64,000 nucleotides of DNA from Cafeteria roenbergensis (taxonomy: Eukaryota > Sar > Bigyra > Bicosoecida > Cafeteriaceae), in the NCBI GenBank assembly GCA_008330645.1, contig VLTN01000013.1, forward strand, positions 248,001 to 312,000, in the 5' to 3' direction. Of the stretch, positions 11,109 through 21,219 are shown one piece after another. Under the pieces are notes generated by a model. It worked only from the letters and a program-made list of their open reading frames with translations. It made no database searches and was not told the DNA's origin. The stretch's first letter is position 1, and each line of letters starts with the position of its first letter. A program made the position numbers and the translations under genes.

Positions 11109-12403
11109 TCACCTGCGCGTTACCCCCTCTGGCGAGGTGTCGTCAAGCGCGGGGTGGCCGTATTCCGTGACCACCCACCACTTGCTGAGCGGGGCGTTAC
11201 CGCGGGCTCCGCCGTCCTCCTCCTCCTCCTCCACTGTAGACACCGCCGCGCCGTCGGCAGCAGCGGCGCTGCTGCCAGTCGCAGGGGTGATGGCGCCCGA
11301 AAGCCGGAGCCTCGCCACGCGAAGCGCCTCTGCCGGCCGAAGGGACGGCGCGTCAGCTGCCACCAGCGCCGTCTCGGCGCGGAGCCGGCGCACCGCGCGC
11401 CTCTCGAGGGCGCTCACGCGGGCCATGCGGTGGTAGAGCCCGTAGCGGCTCAGCGCGGGGCTGGACGCCACGTAGGTGAGCGCAAGCGCCACGGCGGCCG
11501 GGCCCAGGGCTGAGGCGAGCAGGTGGGCTGCGGGGTGACGAGGCGGACGGGTGGCGGCGGAGCGTGGGCCGGCGCGTGGCTCAGGCGAGCGGGAGGCACG
11601 GGCGCGGCGGGGCTGCTGCTGCTTCGGGGCAGGGGGGGGCTGCGCGCGCGCTGAGCGGGGGGTGGCGTGGAGAGGACGGCCTCACCTGGCAGCATGGCGA
11701 GGCGAGCGGCCTGGTCGACGCCGCGGCGGTGCTCGCGCCTCCAGGGAGTGAATACGTGGGAGGGGTCCTCCAGTGCAGGGTGCCACGACTTGTCGTTGTA
11801 CACGCTGGCGGCGAGGACGGGAACGAGCACAGCGTATCGGCCGGCAGCGCACGCAGCGGCGACGACGAAGAGGCGGCCGCGGAGCGACCTCCACGCAAAG
11901 GCGGCACCAGCGCCGGCAGCGAGGCCAACCGCCGCAGCAGCGGGCTCAACGCGGTGCGCGGCCTGCGACCCAATCGCGGCGGCTCCGACAGTCGAGCAAA
12001 CGGGTTATCAGCGCGTGCGCCCAGCAAGTCGAGCGCCCTTGCGCGCGTTCCCTCCCCCCGCCCCCTCTCCCTCTCCCTCAACCCGCACCGGGCCCGGCAG
12101 CGCCCAAGGTTTTCTCGCTCGAACGACAGGCCAGAGTGCTGCGCGCCACGCGCAGGAGCTCGCGCGTCTCACGCCGATGGCAGCCCAGGCGCACCGCAGC
12201 GGCGACCACGCGTGCGGGTCGACGTTGCGCGTTTTCCACACCAGCTTGGCCCGCTCCCAGTCCAACGTCGTGTCGATAGCCGCCGACGGCCAGGGCTTGT
12301 GCACAAGGTGCCACCAGTGCGCCGCGGTCTCCTTCACCCTCGTCCAGTCGAGGAGCGGTCGCTCTGGACGAGTGCGAACGCGCCGCAAGCGCGGGTCGTC
12401 CAT
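11109..12403 (-). CDS. Three-exon membrane protein of unknown function
   Basis: Exons 12403-12173, 11962-11686 and 11527-11109 (308 aa), with donors GGC|GTGAGA (phase 0) and CAG|GTGAGG (phase 1) and acceptors TCGCAG and CCCGCAG. All junctions keep the frame. Exon 1 is a soluble, Trp- and Arg-rich N-terminus (DWTRVKETAAHWWHLVHKPW). Exon 2 carries hydrophobic stretches, including RLFVVAAACAAGRYAVLVPV. Exon 3 begins with another (HLLASALGPAAVALALTYVA), giving two or three membrane spans. The C-terminal half is Arg/Ala-rich, then an acidic run, then a tail with KWWVVTEYGHPALDD. No family was recognised. Size and layout would suit a small mitochondrial or ER membrane protein, but that is a guess. 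Confidence 0.65.
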
Positions 12404-12820
12404 GGCACAAGGCCCGGCCAAGGCGTGCGGAACGCGGGTATCTGCGGCGTGCGCCCGCGCGGGGGAAGCTCTCGGCGCCTCGCGGCCCTTTCCCCTCCAA
12501 TGGGCTTGAGCGCCTGTGGAGTTGGCCCGACGCAGCGATTGGCCGCCGTGCAGAGCGCTGCGCCCGCGCGCTCCCTCGGCGGCCCGAGTCGCACGTAGAC
12601 GAGAGGCAGGCCCCCCCTGCCTCGGACAACGCGCACATGCGCACTGGCGTGTCGAATCGCGCCCAAAGAGCTGGCGCCGGGCGCTTCTCGGGCGCCGGCG
12701 CCCAGCCAGTCTGCAGTTGCATTGCAACCGGGTCGGCAACAAATATTGGTGTCCAATCGCAACTCTCGACGGGGCGGAATGCCCCACTCCGGCACCGCCG
12801 GACCCTGCCGCCGGACTCCC
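12404..12820. promoter_or_regulatory. Divergent intergenic region upstream of the PLP-TtcA fusion gene
   Basis: About 420 bases between opposed starts. A short AT-richer patch near 12740-12760 (acaaatattggtgtcc) lies 60-80 bases upstream of the preferred ATG. It could be a core promoter element, though this is not established. Confidence 0.3.
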
Positions 12821-15800
12821 ATGGCCGTCGCACCGGCACGCTCGGCTCGGAACTTCATCGCGGAGGCAAGTGGGTCGGCCAGCGGGGGCGTGGCGCCGCG
12901 AGCGCACCCCAACTCCGCGCCGAAGGACGAGGCCTCTCTTCGCAAGCTTCTGCGCACGGTCCACCGGGGCACCATCGGCGAGTCGAGCGAGGTCGCTACG
13001 CCGGTTGGGGCGCGCCGCATCACCTATGCGGACCACACGGCGTCCGGCAGGTCGCTGTCCTTCATCGAGGAGTACATGACCCGCCAGGTTGCCGTGATGT
13101 ACGCCAACACGCACACGTCCAGCAGCCAGACTGGCTTCCAGACGAGCATGTTCCGCATCGAGGCTCGCGAAATGGTGAAGCGCGCTGTGGGGGCGACGGA
13201 CAAGGACGCGCTCCTCTTCCTGGGCAACGGCGCCACTGGTGCCGCGCACGTTCTCGTTCACTTTCTGCAAATTCGCAAGTTCGCGCTCGAGGCCGTTCGC
13301 CTCGCTGCTCTGGCCCGCTCCAGCGCCAAGCCCGCCACGACGCGGACGGCAACCTCCCTGCCTGGCGCGATCGCGGCTGCGATGCAGGCGTGGGGCACGC
13401 CCTCGGCAGCTGACGCGGAACCTTCGACTTCCGCGACCGCCTCGGCCGACAAGCCCGAGTTCGTGACCCCCGGCAGCATGACCGGCTCGTTTGCGACGAT
13501 GCGCGCGCCGGGCATGGCCAAGGGCTCCGTCCACTTCGTCAAAGAGGCCGAGCACGCGCTCGCGCACGGCGAGGCCGGCGATGGCCAGGCGTCGGGAAGC
13601 CGCATGGTGGACGCGGCGCTGCGCCCCCTCGTCCTCGTGGGGCCGTACGCGCACCACTCGTCTCTCCTCCCCTGGCGGGAGGCCGGCGCGGACGTCTGCA
13701 TCCTGCCCGAGGCCAAGGCGCCCCTGCCCCCCGGCGTGGACCTCGCCGTGCTGGACGAGCGACTGCGCGCTGCCAGGGAGGAGGGCCGCCCGCTCATCGC
13801 GGGCGTGCTGTCCGCTGCCTCCAACATCACGGGCGTGCTCGTCGACACCCTCACGCCCACCGCCCTCCTCCACCACCACGGAGCCCTCGCCGTGTGGGAC
13901 TACGCCGCGGCGGCGCCCCACGCCCCCGTCGTCGTGAACCCCGGCACGGGATCCGTCATCGACGCTGGGCGCTCCGGCGACAGCCCCTCCCTGGGGGGCG
14001 ACGTCCAGGGCGCTGCGGAGGTGCTGGCCGCGGCAGCAGCGCAGGGCATCGCTCTGAACGGCTCGAACCTCAACACCGACAAGGACGCGGCCTTCTTCTC
14101 CCCGCACAAGTTCCCCGGCGGCCCGGGCACCCCCGGCGTGCTCGTCGTCAAGAAGGCCCTCCTCCTCAACCCCGTGCCGGCTGTGCCCGGGGGCGGCACC
14201 GTGTTCTTCGTGCACAGGGACGGCTGCCCTCGCTACCTCGCCAACATCGAAGAGCGGGAGGAGGGCGGCACCCCCAACATCACCGGCTCCATCCGCGCCG
14301 GCCTCGTGATGAGGCTCCACTCCGCTGTGGGCCCGTCCTTCATCCGGGCGCGGGAGGCCGCCTCTCTCGAGTTCGCGCTCGAGCGTTGGCGCCGCCACCC
14401 CAACGTTGCCGTGCTCGGCCGCACGCACGCCGCGCGCTGCGCCATCATCAGCATGATCTTCTTGTGCCGCCCAGCGGGCGCCGGGGGCTCGGGCCTGCCC
14501 GACGACTACCGCTTCGCCCCGCACCACAACGACGCCGACAGCGCCGTTTCCGTCCCTGTGCCCGCGGGGGGACCTCTCAAGGGGCCCGCCTTTGGCGACG
14601 ACCTCAGCGGCAAGGGCAGCCTCCGCCTCCTCGCCTCCGGCCGCCGCGCCCTGCACTGGTCCTTCGCCGCCACGCTTCTCGCCGACCTCTTCGGCATCCA
14701 GGCCCGCGGCGGCTGCCTCTGCGCCGGCCCCTACGCCCTCCGCCTGCTCTCCCTCACCCAGGAGGACAGCGACGCAATCGAGGGCCGCCTCATGGAGCTC
14801 GAGGAGCTGCTCCGCCCAGGCTTCGTCCGCCTCTCCATCCCCTACCACATGCCCGCCCACGCCGTCCGGTTCATCGTCGGCGCCGTCGAGTTCGTGGCCA
14901 CCCATGGCGCCGACCTCCTTCCCCTCTACGCTGCCCGCTCCGACACGGGCGAGTACCGCCACACCTCTTGGAGGCACGTTGACAAGCCCCGCAAGTGGCT
15001 CCACATGGTGTCGTTCGAGAGCGGCGAGATGGAGGTCCAGGACGGCTTCCACGACGAATTCACGGCCCTCCCGGGCGACGCGGCCATCCACGCTGGCCGC
15101 CGCGCAATGATTGCCGAGGCGGCAGCAGCAGCAGCCGCCGCTGCTGCTGCCCAGGCCGACGACGGCGCCTCGGAGGGCGGGCCCGACGCCACAGGGAGCG
15201 CGTCGGCGGCCGCCACCCCTCCGTCGACGCCCGCCTCCCAAGCGGGCCGCCGCGGCCGCCGCGTCAAGGTGAGCAAGGAGGCCGAGGCCGCTGTGGAGGC
15301 GACCAGGGTGGCAGCCCGCAGCTGGCTCGCGCAGCCGCTCTCCGCCCTGGACGCCGTCGTTGTGGCCGAGGCGGAGAAGCGAGCCACCGGGGCCCTCCCG
15401 GGCCGCGCCGCCCCGTCCATCTCGCGCCCCCTCGCCGTCGGGAAGCCAGCGGCGGCAGCAGGGACAGCCGCAGGCCAGCCCGCCCTCGCCACGGACCCCG
15501 AGGAGGCCGCAGAGCTCGACGACTTCGCGAGCTACTTCGCCGACGCCGCAGCCGAGGTGGACCAGGGCAGAGCCATGCTCGCGCGCCGCGGTGCCGGCGC
15601 CAGCGGGTTGCTGGGCGACGAGCTTGTGGAGTCGCTTCTCTCGGAGCCTGCCAGGCAGCTCCGCTGGTTTGCAGTTGCTGGAGAACAGTGCGAAGCGGCA
15701 CCTACTGCCGCGGCCGAGGCTGTGGCCGAGGCTGTGGCCGAGGCTGTGGCCGAGGCGGGCGCCAGCGGTGCCGCAGCCGACGAGACCGATGCCGGGGCAG

Positions 15801-17194
15801 CAGCAGCAGCAGCCTCCGGGGCTGGAGCATCGACGGCGGCCTCGAGCGCCGGCGCGGCTGCTGGCACACAGGGCGACGACGACAGCGACAGCGACAGCGA
15901 CAGCGAGCAGGGCGACGGCCTCGCGATGCTCCCCATGGACGGCGACCTCCTTGGCGACGACCAGAGCGCTGCTGACGCCAAGCGGCTGGAGGAGATCCGC
16001 GCCGCGGCCGCCGCAGAGACCCTGCGCCTCACTGGCCGGGAGGCCGTGCCGCTCACCGGCTCCCTCGCCGGCTTCGCCCCCGCCGCCGCGCGCTTCCTGG
16101 ACCCCCCCGCGCGGCTGCTCTCCCGCGTGCGCCACACCGTCCTCAAGTACCGGATGATCTGGCCCGGCGACCGCGTCGTCCTCGGCCTCAGCGGCGGGAA
16201 GGACTCCCTCTCCTGCCTGCACCTCCTGGCCGCGCTGCGGAAGGTGCTGCCCTTCGACTTCGAGCTCCACTGCTGCACGATCGACCCCCAGTCCCCGGGC
16301 TTCGACCCCACGCCGCTCATCGGCTACTGCAGCGCCCTCGGCGTGCCGTACCACCTGGAGAGCGATGACATCATCGGCGCCGCCGGCCGCTGCATGGACA
16401 AGAAGCACCAGTCCATCTGCGCGTTCTGCTCCCGCATGAAGCGCGGCATGCTTTACTCGGCCTGCCGCCGGGAGCGCGCCACGGTGCTCGCCCTCGCCCA
16501 GCACATGGACGACCTCGCAGAGTCCCTTCTCATGTCCACCTTCCACAACGGCCTGCTCCGCACGATGAAGGCGCACTACCGCAACGCGGAGGGCGACATC
16601 CGCGTCATCCGCCCCCTCGTCATGGTCCGGGAGCGCGCCCTCCGCGACTTTGCGTCAACGAGCGGCCTCCCCGTCATCGAGGACAACTGCCCCGCCTGCT
16701 TCGCTGCCCCCACGGAGCGGTACCGCACCAAGCAGCTCCTGCGCGCCCAGGAACAGCTCTACCCCTCCATCATCGAGAACATCGGAAAGGCGCTCGGCCC
16801 CCTCCTGCGCGACTCCTCCTGGCCGGCCCTTCGCAAGGAGGGCGACGCCTCCATCACCGCCGCCTGGCCCGAGTTCGCCAGCTACGAGGCGCTCAGCGCC
16901 GCCGACAAGCGCGCCATCAGGCGGCGCGCGCTTGCTGCCGAGAAGCGCCAGCGCAAGGAAGGGGCGCTCTCCACAGTGTCGGCCGCCACTGGCGCCGCCG
17001 ATACCGACGACGTGGACGGCGACCTTGATGGCTTCGACGGCGCCGACGACTCCTTCGCTGCCGACGGCGGTGTTGCGGGCGCGGACGGCGACGACATTGA
17101 CGAGGACGAGGACGGGGGGCTTCTCTCCCCGGCCGCCAACAAGGGCGCAATCCGGCTGCGGCTCGGCGCCGGCTTGCCCAAGTCGCGCATCTGA
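12821..17194 (+). CDS. Cysteine-desulfurase-like (aminotransferase V) domain fused to TtcA-like tRNA 2-thiolation domain
   Basis: Single-exon gene of 1,457 aa if the ATG at 12821 (cccATGG) is used. An in-frame ATG at 12779 is the alternative. Residues ~40-770 are a class V aminotransferase fold with ITYADHTASGRSL, the PLP-lysine motif SPHKFPGGPGTPG (Lys at about 430) and RGGCLCAGPYA near 632, which sits where cysteine desulfurases carry their catalytic Cys. A ~300-residue Ala/Glu/Asp-rich linker follows. Residues ~1090-1350 are a PP-loop ATPase of the TtcA/TtuA type: GLSGGKDSLSCLHLL, the CAFCSRMKRG pair of cysteines that in TtcA helps hold an iron-sulfur cluster, and DNCPACFAAPTERYRTK. Inference: one chain both mobilises sulfur from cysteine and inserts it into tRNA. 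The C-terminus is acidic and disordered. Confidence 0.93.
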   Translation: MAVAPARSARNFIAEASGSASGGVAPRAHPNSAPKDEASLRKLLRTVHRGTIGESSEVATPVGARRITYADHTASGRSLSFIEEYMTRQVAVMYANTHTSSSQTGFQTSMFRIEAREMVKRAVGATDKDALLFLGNGATGAAHVLVHFLQIRKFALEAVRLAALARSSAKPATTRTATSLPGAIAAAMQAWGTPSAADAEPSTSATASADKPEFVTPGSMTGSFATMRAPGMAKGSVHFVKEAEHALAHGEAGDGQASGSRMVDAALRPLVLVGPYAHHSSLLPWREAGADVCILPEAKAPLPPGVDLAVLDERLRAAREEGRPLIAGVLSAASNITGVLVDTLTPTALLHHHGALAVWDYAAAAPHAPVVVNPGTGSVIDAGRSGDSPSLGGDVQGAAEVLAAAAAQGIALNGSNLNTDKDAAFFSPHKFPGGPGTPGVLVVKKALLLNPVPAVPGGGTVFFVHRDGCPRYLANIEEREEGGTPNITGSIRAGLVMRLHSAVGPSFIRAREAASLEFALERWRRHPNVAVLGRTHAARCAIISMIFLCRPAGAGGSGLPDDYRFAPHHNDADSAVSVPVPAGGPLKGPAFGDDLSGKGSLRLLASGRRALHWSFAATLLADLFGIQARGGCLCAGPYALRLLSLTQEDSDAIEGRLMELEELLRPGFVRLSIPYHMPAHAVRFIVGAVEFVATHGADLLPLYAARSDTGEYRHTSWRHVDKPRKWLHMVSFESGEMEVQDGFHDEFTALPGDAAIHAGRRAMIAEAAAAAAAAAAAQADDGASEGGPDATGSASAAATPPSTPASQAGRRGRRVKVSKEAEAAVEATRVAARSWLAQPLSALDAVVVAEAEKRATGALPGRAAPSISRPLAVGKPAAAAGTAAGQPALATDPEEAAELDDFASYFADAAAEVDQGRAMLARRGAGASGLLGDELVESLLSEPARQLRWFAVAGEQCEAAPTAAAEAVAEAVAEAVAEAGASGAAADETDAGAAAAAASGAGASTAASSAGAAAGTQGDDDSDSDSDSEQGDGLAMLPMDGDLLGDDQSAADAKRLEEIRAAAAAETLRLTGREAVPLTGSLAGFAPAAARFLDPPARLLSRVRHTVLKYRMIWPGDRVVLGLSGGKDSLSCLHLLAALRKVLPFDFELHCCTIDPQSPGFDPTPLIGYCSALGVPYHLESDDIIGAAGRCMDKKHQSICAFCSRMKRGMLYSACRRERATVLALAQHMDDLAESLLMSTFHNGLLRTMKAHYRNAEGDIRVIRPLVMVRERALRDFASTSGLPVIEDNCPACFAAPTERYRTKQLLRAQEQLYPSIIENIGKALGPLLRDSSWPALRKEGDASITAAWPEFASYEALSAADKRAIRRRALAAEKRQRKEGALSTVSAATGAADTDDVDGDLDGFDGADDSFAADGGVAGADGDDIDEDEDGGLLSPAANKGAIRLRLGAGLPKSRI
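15713..15757 (+). repeat. Four-copy 12-base coding repeat (Ala-Glu-Ala-Val)
   Basis: The unit gccgaggctgtg repeats almost exactly, ending in a divergent copy, inside the linker of the fusion protein. A GACAGC repeat encoding Asp-Ser follows at about 15888-15906. These look like replication-slippage expansions in an unstructured linker. Confidence 0.85.
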
Positions 17195-17656
17195 TCGCCC
17201 GCCTCGCTGCTCCGGCTCTGCCCGAGATGCGCAGAGAGACGACGAAACAACGGGGGGTGGGCCACCCTTGAATTGCGTGCACATGCTTCTGGGCTGCGTT
17301 TGAGTGCGTTGCCCAGCGCTGTCGGCGAAGCGCTGTGGCTGTGTGCGCCGGCTCGTGCCGTTCCTGTCACGTTGCGTTTTGTGGAGCATTGCTGCGCTGG
17401 TGGACTGAGCCCGCGCTCCCGCTCACCCCCCCCACACACAAACACACAAACACACACCTCCTGTCCGACCATCGCTTGCCTTGGGGCGCCAATCCGTGCG
17501 CGAGGGCGCGCAGGCCGGCTCATGAATCGCAGGGTATTTGGGGGAACTCTGCTCCGGCCACCGTGACGGACGCAACGACACGCTCTCACACGCACACACG
17601 CAGCGACGAGCAGCTGCAGACACAAACGGTCAGCCCTCCACGACCTCAAAGCGCGC
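17195..17656. other. Convergent intergenic region with CA-type microsatellites
   Basis: About 460 bases between two 3' ends. It has lower GC than its neighbours and contains simple repeats: C-run plus cacacacaaacacacaaa at about 17428-17457, and a second CA/CG repeat at about 17586-17602. No coding frame was supported. Confidence 0.6.
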
Positions 17657-18989
17657 TCAGTACCTGCCGGCGGAGTCAGAGACCACACTGAGAGGCGCCC
17701 CGTAGGCCGGGCCGTGCCTGCCCCGAAGCAGCTCCTCCATCGCCCCAGCAGGCGAGGCAGCAAAGGCGCCTGACATGGCCGGCTCGACTGACCACCCCAT
17801 CCCAGAGGCGCCAGCGCCAGCGCCGGCTCGGCCCCTGCCGGTCAGAGGCTGCTCGGCCCCTGGGGCAGCGCCGCCCCGCCCCGCCAGCAGCGTGTCCTCC
17901 TCGGCGAGGGCCTCTGCCTCAGCCCGCAGCCTGGCGTGCGCCGGTCCGATCACGCCGGGCGCCTCCGCCTCCGCCTCGGCCGCCGCGATTCGCTGGTACA
18001 CTCGCCGCACCGACGCGCGCAGCCCCTGCATCCCAAAGTACCTCGCCTCGGCGTAGAGAGCCTTGAGCAGGGGCTTGGACCGCGGCAGCGACGCCTCGCC
18101 CTCCCGCAGCCACTGCAGCACGAAGCGGAACGTCCACCAGTCGCGCTCGAAGAACCAGGCGCCGTCCGGACACGCGTCCTCGTCCGGGGGCGGCCGGTCC
18201 GCCAGCTGCGCCAGCGCGGAGCCAGGGTCCCGCCTCAAGACCCGCGCCGTGGTCTCGAACAGCTGGCCCCCCACGTTGATGAGGACCCGCTTCGAGCCAT
18301 CGGCTGCGCCGCCGCTGGCAGAGCCCTCGCTCGCCTCCTCGTACCAGCGGGACTTGAGCGCGTCCTCCAGCCTGCGGCGCGGCGAGCGGAGCGCACAGGC
18401 AGCCACACGCGCTGGCAGAGTCAGGGAGAGGGGCAAGAACATCGTAGAGCTGCGCGCACATGTGCGTATGAGCATGCGCGCGCAAACGGGCGCGTGTGCG
18501 CGCGGCGGCAACCGCAGCCCGGGCGCGACCAAGCTTACCACCGCTGCTCCTCCTCCAGGTCCTCGCGCGCCCGCTTCACGGCCTGCATCGCCACCACGAC
18601 TTGCCTCCGTCTCTGCTGGATCTGCGAGGGCTCAGGGGGGCGGCGATCGTGGGGGTGGGGTGGCACAGGCTGCTCAAAACGCCGAGCGAACGCTCGCCGC
18701 CGCTGCTGCCGGCCCTGTCCCGCCGCTCACCTTGAGGAAGACCTCTCCCTGCTTGCGGCGCTTCTCCTCTAGGGTCGTCGTCTTGCGTCTGCGGGGCGGG
18801 GGGTCCGATGGCGCAGGCGTGAGGGCGGGCGTTGCACTCCGGGCAGCGGCAAACGGCCAGCAGCGAGCAAGCCCCTTGTTACGAGCGAGGGCGGATCTCC
18901 CGGCCAGAGCCTTGAGCGGGGCAACGGATGCGCACACACTGCCGTAGCCAGTGTGCCAGTGACGCGAAAGGGGAGCCGCCGAGGGGCAT
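17657..18989 (-). CDS. KCTD-like BTB/POZ (T1) domain protein
   Basis: Proposed exons 18989-18883, 18788-18731, 18621-18539 and 18371-17657 (320 aa), all in matching phase. Exons 2 and 3 make a basic, coiled-coil-like segment (LEEKRRKQGEVFLK, then QQRRRQVVVAMQAVKRARED). Exon 4 holds the T1/BTB fold: RVLINVGGQLFETTARVLRR, then FFERDWWTFRFVLQWLREGE, as in potassium-channel T1 domains and KCTD proteins. KCTD proteins usually form oligomers and act as cullin-3 adaptors or bind G-protein subunits. No channel segments follow, so it is not a channel. The C-terminal ~120 residues are Ala/Gly-rich. The BTB exon is certain. The first exon, chosen for its ATG and a GTAACA donor of the right phase, is the weakest part. 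Confidence 0.8.
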
Positions 18990-19329
18990 GGGCAGCGCGG
19001 CAGCACCAGCCGAACCCCGGGCATGTCGCGGCTCACTGAATGGAATCGTACACGCGGTCCAGAGCCCCATGGGCCTCGTGGCGCCTGGCCCCAAGGCTTG
19101 GAGTGGGCTGCCCCCACATTTCTGAGCGAGTGAACCAGCGCTTGTGCCCGTCGCGCCGGCTGGCCGCGGCGCGGTGCAGGGCGCAGCGGCAGAGCTTCGG
19201 GCAGGCCACAAACGAACCATGCGCTCGAACCGCACATGCGAACAAGCAACGGCAATGGCGTGCGGGAAGTGCTCCCGCCGCGCTGCACCCCACACGCACG
19301 CGAGGGGCACGCGGAGCAGCACACGAAAT
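18990..19329. other. Intergenic region between two minus-strand genes
   Basis: About 340 bases upstream of the proposed KCTD-like start. Frames remain open by composition only. An alternative in-frame start for the KCTD-like gene (Met near 19023) would reduce this gap slightly. Confidence 0.35.
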
Positions 19330-21088
19330 CTACGGGTCGGCGTCGCGGCGGCTGCCTGTGCCAGCCAGCATCGCGGCGTGGTCGGGAGCCTCGCTCCACG
19401 TCGGCTCCCCGACCGCCCTGAACGACTCGTTCCCTGCGTCACCGGCGCCTGAGTCGGGGCCCTGGTCCTTGGCGTTCCGCCCAAGCGCCACAACCAGCAC
19501 AAGAAGAGGAAAGCCGCAGCAGGCGCACGTGGCTGCGACGAGGAACAGCGCCAGCTGCGCCCAAACCAGCACCTGTGGGTCAGAGGGGCGCACGTCACAG
19601 GCAAGCGGGGCGAGAGTCGCGCGGCCACCGGGTACCACCACACCAGCCCCTCGAACGGAAGCGCAGACGCACGATTGCCTGCACACACACAGTCTTTCAA
19701 CTGCCCGCCCTGCGCTGAACCCCCCCCCCCCCATCCGCCGCCTCGCACCCCACGGGTGGCCGCCACAGCAACTACCACCGGACGTTGCCTGCAACCGAGG
19801 TCACCCTTCTGCACGGGCTGGCCAGCCCAAGCGAACCCGTGGCTCGCACCCTGGCGCGTGCGGCGTCGCGCGCGCGGCTCACCTCGACAATGACTCTGAG
19901 CGGCTGGGCACACGTCTGCAGCCGGCCTTGAATGTCCGGGTCCGAGTACCGGAACACGTGCCCGAACGCAAACACCTGCAGGGCGAATGATGCCAGCAGC
20001 CCCGCCAGAAGCCACACCAGCAACCCGGCAAGCAGCCACCGCGATGCGAACACCTCCGAGTCCGTCGGGGGAACGCTCGCGGCGGCGCGGGAAGGAGCGG
20101 GCCGGGACGGGCGCTGCGGCCCCCCTGCCCCGGCCGGAACCGCCCGCCGGCGTCGAGACAGCGCCGGTGCCCCGGCAGCTGCAGCCTCGCCAGCCGCGGC
20201 AGAAGCGCGCTGTGGGCCAGCAGGGCTCGCAGGGCCGGAGCCAGCCCCGCCATCCGCCGCCGCCGCCGCCGCCCCTCCCGCCGCTGCGGCCGCTGGTGCT
20301 GCCACTGGCGGCGCCACAGGTGCCCTGCCCGCTGCAGAGAGCCCCCTGCCCACGCGCATCGTGACGGCGGCCCGATCGGAGGGAAGAGCCCCCGGCCCCG
20401 CCCCGGCAGAGGAGAGATCGGATCCCGCCAGTGAGGCGCGCGGCCCGTTGCCAGCCCACGCCACTGAGCGCTGCTGCGCCGACGAGGTGTCCGCCCCATC
20501 GGGCAGCAGCAGGTCGCGACGCACGAAGGAGTCGCTTTGGGCAGACGCCTGGGTGCCCAAGTCGTGCACGTCAATGGAATGCCCCACCCCGGTGACCGCG
20601 GGCTCGGTTCCAGTGGTGGACCGGGAGGCTTGGCTGGCGGACTGCGTGTCCGCCGTGCCGCCGCCCCTTGCTCCCGTCGTCGACGCGAGGCCGTCCCCCC
20701 GGCGCCCCGAAGGGGGAGGAGACCCATGCATGGACCACCCGAACGCGGCCCGCGTCGTCCGGTTGCAGCAGACCAGCCCAAGCGCGGGAATGAGGACAGT
20801 GCCAAACGCCATCACCAAAAACAGCGACGCAATGCCCGTCCCCACGCGCCCCATGTTGTCCGAGAGCGTGCGGTCGCTGCACAGCGGAGCGCCGCTCCCC
20901 CCGTGCACAAGCAGCAGGATGTAGCCGGCGAGAATGAGGATCATTGCCAGGAGGGTCAGCGCGAACACGGCGGTGCCGAGGCCTCCAGCCTGGTCGTCGC
21001 CGGGCCCGGAGCCTCCGCCCGCCGCCTTGCCGCTCTTGCGGCCCCCTCGCCGACCCGGGTGCCGCGACCCGGGGGGGTAGGCGTCCAT
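19330..21088 (-). CDS. Four-span membrane protein of unknown function
   Basis: Two exons, 21088-19883 and 19572-19330, joined across a 310-base intron (GAG|GTGAGC ... CCACAG), 482 aa. Four hydrophobic helices are visible: FALTLLAMILILAGYILLLV (~40-60), SLFLVMAFGTVLIPALGLVC (~87-108), WLLAGLLVWLLAGLLASFAL (~350-370) and, from exon 2, LALFLVAATCACCGFPLLVL. Between helices 2 and 3 lies a ~230-residue Ala/Gly/Pro/Ser-rich loop. The short loop after helix 1 has a Cys in SGAPLCSD and helix 2 ends in CC. The spacing of two helix pairs resembles tetraspan proteins, but I found no tetraspanin CCG signature. Function unknown. The start at 21088 is the first ATG and lies only 131 bases from the divergent DUF1349 gene. 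Confidence 0.75.
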
Positions 21089-21219
21089 CGCACTCGCCCC
21101 TGTGGCTGGCGGCGGGACTGCGGCTGCGCTCCCGGTCGTGGCAGAGCCGGCAACTCAGGAGCCGGCGGCAAGCCTTGCGGCGCTGGCCCAACACTGCGCC
21201 CCACCGAGCAGGCCCAGTC

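Noticed and set aside
12008-16576. A 1,522-codon open frame on the minus strand, antisense to the PLP-TtcA fusion gene
   Set aside because: It encodes no recognisable domain over the antisense part, while the plus strand has two clear enzyme domains. It is a shadow of high third-position GC. By chance it runs into the real exon 12403-12173 in the same frame, which makes it look more convincing than it is.
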